Program-made: the position numbers and the translations under genes
Notes under the pieces: model-generated
Seen by the model: the letters and a program-made list of their open reading frames with translations, nothing else
Told to the model about the DNA's origin: nothing
Databases searched by the model: none
Shown here: positions 22,910 through 34,900 of the stretch, one piece after another
How positions within the stretch are numbered: the first letter of the stretch is position 1
Layout: the number at the start of each line of letters is the position of its first letter
Source of the DNA: Rachycentron canadum
Lineage: Eukaryota; Chordata; Actinopteri; Carangiformes; Rachycentridae
Assembly: GCA_038496675.1 (NCBI GenBank)
Contig: CM076659.1
Span: forward strand, 7,283,021 to 7,347,020
Direction: 5' to 3'
DNA: 64,000 nucleotides

Positions 22910-25900
22910 AATACCTGTATAACTTGTTCATATTTCTGAACAGTTCTGTGCAAATCATCCTCCTTCTGGGAAATCACCTTCTTCAGCTGACTGGCCTCTT
23001 CACGGTGGCTGCTGATGAGCTCGGCTTCAACACTCTGCGCCTTCGCTGTGTCGAGGAGAGGGAAAGAAGCCAGAGTTAGCACATAAAACCAAGTTCATAC
23101 TCCAAACCGCTCACTCACATCCCGTCTGGAATGTAACATGATTTAACCAATGGAGGAAACCAGGAAACATGGCAGTTTAGATGCACTGTTTCCAACTGCA
23201 ATGATCCCTTGATGTGAAACCACCCAGTGTTAAATAATACAAAATGTTTCCATGTAGTTATTCCATCCTATTTTTTACATGAGAGTTAATCATAATTAAG
23301 TTGATTTTCCCTTTTAGTTAATAGACCGGAACGTGCTACACACAAGAGAGGTGATTTTGATCACTCTTTTTTTGTGCATTAATTCTTCTGACTGGAAAAA
23401 GATTTCTTCTCCTCACCAATGGCTTCCTTTACTGCTGTGTCAAGCTCCCTCTCTTTCAAGGCCATTTGTGTGTTGAACTCTCTCATTAACTGCTTGATGG
23501 CAGAATTGTGCTTCATTTCCACATCTTCCAACTCCAATCTGTTACAACAGAAAGAAAAGAAAACATTCAATATTATATGAAGCAAAAGCATCACTTTTCA
23601 TTTCAATGTGTATTAACATGACGTCATGAACTCACTTCAGCTTTTTCTCATTCTCCTCTGACAGCTCTTTCTTTATAAATTCTAGGTCCTGTTCATGCTC
23701 CTTCCTCAGTAGTCGGATGTCTTTCTGTAAACTGGTGAAGTCCTTGTGGATTTTCTCCTTCTCGTTTGTCACCTGACTCAGTCTGTTCTTGAGAGACTCC
23801 AGAGAATCGCCATCCACTTCCTGCGCCGGAGAGTGGTTTTCCATCACGCTCCCGGTTTGCTGCACGCTGCTGCATTCCACCATCGTCTCAGCCTCAAGTT
23901 TTGACTGATTGTGGAACTGATGTTGTTGATCAAGATGGGCCTCCTTGTCACGCATTTCTTCTTTCAGACGACTTATTTCAGCAAGAAGGTTTCCATTCTG
24001 CTCCTCTGCTTCTTTCAGCTTCGCCTCGATTTCATGTAGCGCTGATTCAGCTTCTTTGAGCTCCCCTTGATGTGCTGTATCTTTCTCAAGTAAGGACAGT
24101 TTCTCCTCATACGTCATCTTCAATTCTTCTAAAGACTTCTCTTTCTCAAGCTTGTCACTCAGAATCTGTTCAAGTTGTTTCTCCTGCTCCTCTTTAAGCT
24201 TGACAAGAGCTTCCTCCAGTGTTTTCGTTGTCTCCTCTAACGTTTCTATGTGTTGTTTGTCGGATGCTTCGCTGCTCTTGAGTTCCTCCATGCTCGTCTG
24301 AAGACCTTTGATCATCTGCTCCTTTTCCTCGAGCTGTGAGGTCAGCTGTTTTTTAATCTGACCGATTTTCTGTTCCGCTTTCTTCTTCAGCTCTGATACC
24401 TTACGCGCACTCTCTGCAGATAACTTCTCCTCAGTTTCCTTCAGACTCTCCTCCTTGCTCTTAATAATCTCACCTTTCATCCTCTCAAATTCCTCCCTTT
24501 CACTCTCAAGCTCACGTTTGCACTTTTGGTTGTCTTCCTGGAGCGAGTTTAGCTTTTCTAACATCTCCTGCTCTAAGTTCCCGTTCTGAGTGCACTGCAT
24601 CTGGGTCTGCTGCAGCTGCTCTACCAACTCTTTTCTTTCACTCTCCCTGACGCTGTGCTGCTGTTTGAGGTCGGCTGTGAGTTGCTCACACTCCTTTGTC
24701 TTTAAGGCCAACTGCTCCTGGAGCTCGCCGAGTCGGCTGATGCAGCCCTCCAGCTCCGAGGTAAGTCCGCTGACTTTCTGCTCCTTCTCACTCAACACTT
24801 GGTCCATCTCAGATTTGCTGATGGACTGATTGTCGATACTCGCTGTCAACCTTTGCAGAGCTTCATCTTTTTCAGAGATTTCGCGCTGCAGCTCTTCAAG
24901 CCTAGCCTGCAGAGATGCGACAGAGTTGTCGCTCTGGGTGAACTTTGTCTCATACTCAGACAGACTGTTCCTGAGCGCATCTGCCTGCTCTGATGCAGAC
25001 GTTCTCTCCTGCTCTAATCTCTCAATGGTCTCCATCATTTGTAGTCTCTCCTCTTTATACTGCTGTTCCAGCTTATTTATGGCTTCCTCCTTCTCTTTTA
25101 TGCTACTCTCGAGCTGATTTTTCAAGTCACTGATATGCATCTCGTTTGTTTTCACACTATCTGATATGATTCTGTTTGCTTCATTCAGCTCCTCGATTTT
25201 CTGAACTTTTTCACTGATAGACAGAGAATCATTCTCCCTCTCATGTGTTAAGGCTTTGATATGCTCTGTGTGAGCATTTACCTGAGCAGTCATCTGTTCT
25301 AATGCAATGCATAGATTCTTTTTCTCCTCAGCCTGCTGCTGGAGAGTCTCCTCTAAAGTGCAAATTCTATCTACTTTAGTAAGGAAAATGTTTTTGAGAT
25401 GCCCTACCTTTTTCTGACTACAGAGCAGTCTGTCTTTCAGCTCTGTCATCCTACATTCAACTCTTTGATGGAGTTCATTAGATCCATATTCCACTTTAGA
25501 CTGAACTTCCTTACAGTAATGCTCCACTTGGTTGCTGATCATGATTAATTGCTGCTGGAACTCTGCTTCCTTGGCTTGTAGCTGAATGGCAGTTTCCTCA
25601 AATTTAGTCTGTAAGTCCTCGCTTTCCTTACATCTGGATCCTTCCAGCGTCTTAAGCTGCTTCTCTGTTTCCTCCAACTTATCTGATAAAGTCTTTAACT
25701 TCTCTTTGCTCTCCTCCTCTGTCGTGTTCAGCTTGTCTTGCAGGGCGTTTCTCTCATTCATAGCCTGGTTAAGGTTCCTCTCCACTGCTTCCATTTGATC
25801 TTTCAGCAATGCTTCGCCCTGAGACAAACTCTCCAGCTTGACTGCTGCTTCGTTAAGCTCTTCTTGCAGCTTCTGCACAGTTGTTTCTCGAATTGCCAGG

Positions 25901-28900
25901 TCCTCCTTTAAATTCTTTATTTCACACATCACCTGTTCATTCTCCTCTCTGCTTCTGCCAAGTTGCTTTGATAGTTCCTCCAGTTCCTGTACCTTCTCCT
26001 GTAGTGTGAGTGAGTGTTTTTCATTTGTTTCCTCTTCTTGTTGTCCAAACTTCTCCTGCCAACGACGCTCCAGCTCCTCAATCTCATTCTTATGGGTTTT
26101 GTGAAGCTTCTCCACTTCTTCCTTGTGGTTAGCCTGCAGCTCTGACATTGCACTGCTGAGGCCTTGGGAGCTTTTTTGGGCCATCTCAAGAATTTTCTGT
26201 TGAACTTGTTGCTCTTTCTGCTGAAGCTCTGTTTCCTTCTTTGCAAGTTCATTCTTCATGGTCTCTTCATTCTGCTGAAGCTTTTTCTTATAACTCTCAT
26301 GCATTTCTTTGGCTTTCTGCTTGAACTTTTCCATTTTTGTTTCCTGTGATTTTAGCTTGGTTTCCATCTCAGTTATAGTGTTTTTCATCTTCTTCTCATG
26401 GGCAGCTTTTTCATCTTCATGCTGCTTCTTGAGGCACATCTGTTCTTCCTGCCTAGTGTTCAGTTCAGCAGTAAATGACTTCTCCTGCTCTAAGAGCTCA
26501 TTTTTGGCCTGTTGTAACTGCTGCTGTAGCTCTTGAAGCGACTTCTCTTTTTGTTGACAGTCACTCTTTGCAGCTTCCAATTGACGCTCCAAATCTGCCA
26601 AATCTGTCTTACATTGATCAAGATCCTCTGAGATCTTACTTAACTGTGCATTAGACTCCTTTAGGCTCCCACTTTCCAGCTGGAAGTGTGACAAACTCTG
26701 CTTCAGCTCCTCCACTTCCTTTACCCTGACATTTAGTTCCTGTGTAGTGGCACGAGATTCCTCTTGTAGTGCATTTCCTTTCAGGATATGTTCTTTAATT
26801 TCCTTTTCCTTTTCCCTCAGAACAATCTTCAACGCGTTAAGTTCCTCCTTCAGAGTTTTCTCTATACCTCCAAGTGACTGCTCATGCTCCTGTTTGATGC
26901 TTGTAAGCTCTTCATTGTGTTTTACTACCTGATCCTGATATCTCTTTTCTTGATCCCTCTGAGCATCTTCAGCTGCCACCAACTTCTCCTGCAGAAGCTG
27001 TTTGCTCGTCAAAGCCTCAGAGAGTTCAGAAGAAAGCGTCTCTAGCTCTGCCTGCTTTGCATCCAGTTTCTCTATTGTTTTCTGGTTCATGTCTTCAACA
27101 TGTGCTTGGAACTGCAGCTCTTTGTCCTGCAGAAGGGTCTCCACTTCAGCTCTGTGTTTTTCCTTGAGCTCCTCAACAGCGGCGTTATGTTGCTGACTAA
27201 GGGTGCTCCTGTGCTTTTCCAGCTGCTCCTGGTGCTTTTCCTCTAATGTAGAGATTTGCTCTTTGTGTTTATCCTTCAGCTCATCCAACTGACTGGAAAG
27301 TTCATGGGACTGAGCTGATCCATCTTGTGAGCTCTCTAGCTCCAGTATTCTCTGCAATCACACAGATGTAGGTTATTTTATATATTCTTCTATTAAATCA
27401 TCTTAAGTCAATTCTGTGGAATTCATGTCACAAAATTCTACAACAGCTAAAAAAATTGTTTGATAAACAGTGGGACTGTACAGAAATGATAAAGTGATCA
27501 CAAAACATTTAAAGCTTCAAAGGCATGATGGGATAGGTGGATTTTCTAACCCCCTCCCAAAAAAATTGACTTAAATGCTGCTCAGATAAGCGGTATAGAT
27601 AATGGATGAATGATAGACTGATAATGAATGATAATCTGTTGTTTTTGTGAACGAAGATTTGAATCACAACGCTGTCGGTCAGTCCCAGCTCATGAGTTTA
27701 ATAGTAACCAAGTAACAACATTGAAAGGATGCAGTTGTAAGAAGAAAAAAAACAAACAAACAAAAAAAAAAAAAAACTTACCGTCCTTGCAGATTCCAGT
27801 TCCAGCTGTATCTCTTTAACCTTGTTATCAGCTTCGGCCCTCAGAGCTGTCTTCTGTAACTCAGCGTCCTCCAGAGCCAGAGAAGCCTGTTGTTCCCGTT
27901 CCTTGGCAAACTGGGCAAACTCCTCTTTGCAGTCCTCCTAAGCAACACAAGCATGTCAAATTAAAGCTTTAAAGTGGTTGTTTTTCATCTGATTTACTTG
28001 TTTATACTGCAAAATTAAATGAATGAAAACATTTGGCACCTACCACAGCTTTGTTGATTCTGGCACTTATCTCTGCTTCTTTAGCAGCCAGAGCTTCACT
28101 GTGGAGCTTTTCCAAACCAGCCACTGTTTCCTCTGATGATCTCTGATAAAATTAATAATAATACAAAGAAAATGCTTATTTCTGCTTTCATCAAAAGTCA
28201 GCCAAAACCCATCAGAATAAATTTGCCTTGAACTATGCCACTAACTTCATCAAAATGAAAACACGAGTATTCTGCAGAATGACCTTCATTATAGTGACCA
28301 CCTCCTGTTTGACTCGTGTGAGTTCCTGCTGCAGACTCTTCCTCTCTTCCTCACTGGCTCTTTCCACTTCTTTCACTTGCTCCTCCAGCTGAACCTGCAG
28401 CTGCTTTTTGGCCTCCTCCGCCCTCTGAGCTACACCCAGTGCCCGCTCAAGTTCTTCAAATGCTTTGATTGAGGGGGGGAGAAAACATTATGAATATATT
28501 CAGAAAAGACAGTTTTCCTGAACACACAAACAGGAGTGGATTCTACTCACCTGATTTCTCAGCCTTTTCTTTCTGTTCCTGTAATTCTTCTCTTTGGACA
28601 GTAGCCTGCTGCAGCCGAGAGCGTAGCTGCGCAATCTCCTCTTCCTTCATTTCCAGCGTCTCATGCATCTGGCGCTTTGTCTCAGCAATGACCATTCCCT
28701 GAAAGCCAGCAACCAGTCGTAAACAACCATGAAAGAAAACGGGCAAATGCTCCATGCTGAAATTAGTGTTGATTTGATAAACATTATCTCTATTTTTTTC
28801 ATCCTAACTCAAGACCCGTGTTTGTAACTGTCTTTGATTTATTCACTGTTCCTCATAGAAATCTCATGAGCTGCTGTCCTTTCAGCAGAGCTGGGGTCAA

Positions 28901-31900
28901 AGTTTATGAGAGGCAATATGTGGCTTCCTGGAGTTTGACTGAGTGGCAGAGTGAAAAATAACATTTCTAACATTTCTTTTTCTAATACAACTAAATCTGC
29001 AGGACCTTCAATCAAGACCTCAAAACCTCCTCACCCACCTTGTCCTGCTCCAGCTGTTCAATGTGATTCTTGGCGTCACGGAGTTGAGTGATTAACTTAG
29101 TCTTCTCTGCTGTGTGCAGTTCCTTTAAACATAAAACATTTATACAGATTTAAAGATGAGAATGTCACATATTTCCATCTGACAAATATCCCACTTTACA
29201 ATGGGTCATCTCTGAATTTCAGACTCCTATTCTGTATATGTTTTCGCTCAAATAAGTTGAAAATTAGATGTTTTCTGCACCACCCAGGAACCAAACAAGC
29301 ACAGAGTGTACACAAGCCCTGCTAAACCAAAGAGTGACCCAAATTACAGCCCAGTTTAACAGCAGTGGCATGTAGTTGCTATGTCTCTGTGCCACCACAG
29401 TTCAACCAGTGGTTACTAAACAGGAAATGCTGGGTTGGATCTATTTCTCCATTGTCTGATCTATGTGTGCCACAAGCCACGTGTCTACATAGCCTTTTTA
29501 TGAACAGCTGATGTTCAAATCTTCATAAAAAAAAAAAAATAAAAAAAAAATCATCAGAAAAATGTTATTTTACTGTGACTGCACAAAAAAGTCAAGACAG
29601 GATACAGTGTTCTTTGAACCAGACAGTAAATAAAGAATTCAAAAATCCTTGAGCTGAGGGCCTGGAGTTGCAGACACATGGTCTGTTTTAGCAGATATCT
29701 GTCTGAGGCAGGGGATGAGCACAGCCCAGCCCAGCCCAGCAGCTCCAGGATGCCTTCATGCTGCTTAAGGGGGCTAAACGGCTGTTAACCTCTGCTTTTT
29801 CCGACAGAGGAAAGGCCCCACTCCCAAACATAGAGCAGATTCAACATAAAAATGATGGCATCAAATGAAAGCAAATCAATCAGCCTACAGCCGCAGACAG
29901 GCTGTCTGTTATCACAGTGTCTTTGAAACAACAAACATTTGTTATCGGACGCTGCAGAACACCAGAGAAGCTATGGACAAGCTAAACAAGCCGATCATAC
30001 CACTGAAGCAAAATGTTTTGAAATCAATGAAAACAATGGTTCAGTCATGTCACGCTGACATGACATGAACCCTTGTTCTGGAGAGTCACCAGATAATTTG
30101 GATGTTAGGACACAGAGAATCACAGCAAACCACTGTGTCACTCAGATAATGCAGCCACATTATTGGTGGACCATTAAGACTCTGGCAGACATTTTGCAGC
30201 ACCACATCAATTACTCTGAAGACACTGCTCAGTCGTTCACATCATCTCAGCTCAACTTGAAATCTCTTCGTAATTACAGTTTACTGCCACATCAATTTCT
30301 AGTGAGAAGCTGTGGACAGAAAATTGCTTTGAAATATCGAGCTACTTTCTGCTTTTGAAGACACGATATTGTGACAGTGACAGTGTATAAGCAGATATTA
30401 TTATGTATTTATGGATAAATTTAACTGAAAATGCCTGTTGTGATTAGCTACCTTCATCTTCTCCAGCTCCTGCAGTCTCTCCTGCAGTTGCTCCTGCAGA
30501 GTTTCGTTCTCACTGCCCAGCTGTGCGCTGCGCTCCTTGTGTGTCCGCATCACTTCTTTGCACTTCTGCAGAAGGTTTTCCTGCCTCTTCACTCGCTTCT
30601 GCAGAGCCTCCATAAGTTTGGTTGGATCGCTGTTGCCCTCTCCTGCCCGGAAAATAAATTACACTAGTTAAAAAGTATTGGTTCCTGAGAAATGTCATAA
30701 ACGATTATCTTTATGTTGACTCTTGGAGGTGGCTCCTTACTGGAGTTATACAACAGGTGTTCTTACCCTCAGCGACTTCAGGCTCTACTCCTTCCTCTTT
30801 AGAAGGACTTTGTGTCGCAGACTCCTCAGCACCTTCAGCCTGAGGGATCTCACCTTCAGGTGGCAGAGCACCATCAGTGGTCACCTTGACTCGTTTCTTC
30901 AACAGAGCAACCTGCCAGGACAAACAAAATCCACAGTTTATCAAACAAAAGTCTTTGACTAATTAGATTTATAACAGATTGTTTTCTTAATTCAGCTTTA
31001 TTACATTACTTATTATTATTGTATGGCTTTTTCCCAATTGTTGAAGTTTTTATTTGTACAGTTTTGCAAATTCAAGTGATTTTATCTCAAATGTAACCAC
31101 ATTAGTTTATTATTTAAATAACTGAGCAGTTTTATTGCTTCAGAGGAACTGTTGCATTAACAGGTGAGTAATTTGCTCTTTTTATCCTCCTTTAGAGGCA
31201 GAGCTTAGGTGTCACTGTGTCAGTTTCATATTTAAGTTGACAGAACTAAAATTTGTAATTAGCGCTTTGTTTAAAAGTCAAACTTAAACATTTTCCTGGG
31301 GGAGCTATAATAAAAGGCCATCATTCTTACCTGTGTTTGAAGGACAGTGATCATCTGGTCTTTCTCCTCCAGCGCAGCATCAAACTCCTCCTGTAGGTGT
31401 TTCTTGGCCTGCTGGTCCATTTGAAGCTCCTAGAGACCAATCAGTATGTTCACTCTCACGTGAAACTTTAATCAAAAGGAAAGACAGGTACCAACAGAGA
31501 GACAGCAACAGTCATAACGTAGAGCTGTACCTCCCGTAGCTCCCCTATCCTCCGGAGAGCCTTGTCTTGACTCTGACTGAGGATGGCCTGAGTGGAAGGA
31601 GAGCAGAAATGAACATGTGATCAGTTTAGGATATGTTCTGAAAATGACTGGTGAGATGAATAAAAATATTATCTAATGCAAAACACAAGCAAAATTACCT
31701 GTGTTTTTTCTTTATCTCGTTGAACTGTTCGGTACGCAGTGACCAGCTGCATGATAAGTGGAAAAATGTAAAAAAAAAAAAAAAAAAAAAAAGAGGAGAA
31801 AGGAAAAAAACATGAATGAGAAGACATCAAAGCAGCTATAGTTCCATGCAGGTGAATAAACTAAACATTGTAATCCCATTGTGTAATCTCTGTGTGTCAC

Positions 31901-34900
31901 TCACCTCTGAGTACTTCCCTCTGTATTTCCCAAGACTCCTCTCCACTCGAAGCAGTCGGTGTACCAGCTGCTCTTTGGAAAGGGACTCTGTGCTTCCTGG
32001 TGGCTCCTCGGCCTCACTCTCAATATCTGAAGGAGGATCATATGTAGGTGCGCCCTGGGAATCGTTTTCCCCCAAAGGTGTCAGGGAGTCACGCGACGAG
32101 CTTCGGACCAGGTTGTCTTTGGAGGGAGAGCGGAACAGGTTTTCTGCCCGACTGGCACCACCACGAATCAACGACTCCATTGAGGGAACTTTTAACTGCA
32201 GTTTCTGAGCGAATGACTGTGGCTCTTCTCTCTGTTAGGACGTTCAAGACAAAAACATTGACTAATCAAAGAATGCTCATGAGCATTTTAATAATGAGGT
32301 AGGAAAACAACTGATAACAGACATACATTAGGAGAAGAACCTCCATCGCCATTGATGCTACCTCTGGGAGACCTGCTTGGTCCTTTAGAGGAGCCCTGCA
32401 GGTAGAAAGATACTATGAGAGAAAGGAAAGCTGTGCCCATGATTTTGTCCTGGGCCAGTTAGTCATCCACACCCAGCGTGGCTCTCCCTGATTACTCTGG
32501 AGGGAGCAATATTAGTATTGCTGGGAGCAATGCAGGGGCAATGGGTACCCTCATGCAACTTGGAAAAAACAGAGGGGTTATATACATAAAAAGAAGGCAT
32601 CTCTACTGTACATTAAACAAAAAAAGGGTTAAAACTAGACTCTACAGAACAGCCATGAGGATAGATCAGACAGACAGTTAAAGTCAAGTTGGAGAGCCTG
32701 CATTTGAAGTAAAGATGCTTAGCAGTGCCGTGTGCAGCTGCATTACAAGAGCACAGAGACATAATTGAAGTGAGTTAACATTTAGCAGCTTAGTTGGTTT
32801 AGTTGACTTGTTAGAAGCAGGTTCAGAGTAAGCAAATTTTCTCCTCCCTTGTCCAGCTCCGAGCTACTCCTTCCTCTGGATTACTGTGCAGAACAGTCAA
32901 CATTTATTTCCTGTTTCTTGTGGATATTTTCTTAATAGATCCACAGTCACTGTTTGCTCTGGGTCTTAACAATGGCTCTCTCTCTTTGAGCATTGGTCCC
33001 ATATCAGATTTAAACCCAGGCCTCTGCAGTAAGGCCTGAAGTACAGCTTGCAATAAATTGTGGAGGTGCCTGGTACAGGGGGCAGTTGTTTGATTCCATG
33101 ATTTTGTGTGTGTGTGTGTGTGTGCGCACACGCGCTGCAGACAATTAAGGAAACACTACTTGTACTGGTAAGTGTTATGTAGAAGAATAAATATTAAGGA
33201 ATCAAAGACTTTCAAAAGCTCTTCATTTCATGCATTTCATGTAGCACTTCTGCTCGATTCTTTCACTGCTTTACCCAGTGCGTTATCCCATTTAGCTGCT
33301 TGTGACCGTTAAAGGTCAGACTAGGACTCATGGGGATCCAGTTCAGGAAGGCTTCCAGTAATCCAGGAATTGAGTGCCTCTATTTATGGACCACATTTGT
33401 AAACACTACTCGTCCACATTTTCACAGGGACAAATGATCAACCAAATCCAAAAAATCCTGTGCCTCAAAGGTAGGTAATACTACTACAACACAAGTAGCA
33501 GCCATATGGAATTCAGCGAGAATGAAATCTGGGGTCAAATGATAAAAATAGCTGGTAATAAAAGGCTTTAGCTCCAAAATAAAACACTCACAAAAAAAAT
33601 AAATTAAATTAAATAAAAAATAAAAAAAAATTATCAAATGTAATGTAATTACTACCATGGGATTCAGTGATCAAAATTGTGTAAATAACATTTTGAAATG
33701 ATGTAGTTGGAACATGACAAAGACACTGTGATGGATTTAATATAATAACATAATAACATTCAATCTCACTGAACTGCGAAGCAATAATCCACTGATTGCT
33801 ATAATTCATTACTGACAAAGTCCAACAAAGGTTATACAAACTGAGGAAACTGTTTTAAGCCAAGTCATGCAGTGCAGTCAGGTTTTCCATTAATATTTAT
33901 CCTGTATATGATAAAGAGCAACAGTTCAAGACTCAAAACACTGGCCCACTTTGCCAACATGTCCTTACTAGCATCAGTAAACACTGGGAAGATAAATAAC
34001 AGGTTAGCATTGGACCCAGGAGAAGAGGCTCTTACAGTAAATGTCAAATTGTGTTCTTATATAAAATACCCACATCAATAGACAACTGTAACATAAACTG
34101 TCTAACAGAAAAAGTTTGTGGTAGACAGATAAACATTACAGGAACTACAAATAGCTAGCTATAATCCCTTTACCTAAAGCAGTGGGTAAAACTAAATTAG
34201 CTATTTAAAATCAAACATTTTATATTTCATGATTAAATCATGCATTAAATATATCTTAGACACATAAAATGAATGTATGCACTACTAAATTATTGGTATA
34301 TGGTATGAGTTCCCTTTGCTGAAAAAGCACCCAACGCTTAATTTCTGGAAAAATGTATATATGATGAATATTGTTGAAGGTTGTTTCAAATGTTATTTTC
34401 CTCAAGTCTTCTTGCTGCCTCCACATACGAACACACATTAACCAGAAGGGCATCTACAAAGGTGCACTGGTCTGTTTGTTTACTTGGAAGAGTTACAAGG
34501 AGTTTAACATTTCAACTGCTTATAAAGCCTGTCTATAACTTGTAAAATGAAAACATTCACTCTCCAAATAAACAGACTTGTGGGGAAAAGGGACAAAGGC
34601 CATCAGGCAACATAACAAGGTGTTGAGGGTCTATAAGGCAAGCAACTAAGGATACCTAAAGACAAGGAGGCAATACTCAATTCTGTGACAGATCATAATA
34701 ACTGAAAGGAAGGGCAATAAACCAACATATGGCAGAAAGCACACAAGCGTCTATCCCACAGTGTGAACCCCATGAGATGCAGGGTTAGCCTAGATATGAG
34801 ATGCCTTCTTGTTGCTAAATCCAAAGGAAACAGGAGACAGAGCGCAGGGAACAAGCTGTCCCTACTTGGGCTACAGTCCTCTACCGTTTCCCCAAAGGCG

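Noticed and set aside
24590..27196. Many plus-strand Ser/Cys/Phe-rich frames opposite golga4 exon 15
   Set aside because: Shadow frames of the Glu/Lys/Leu-rich coiled coil read on the other strand.
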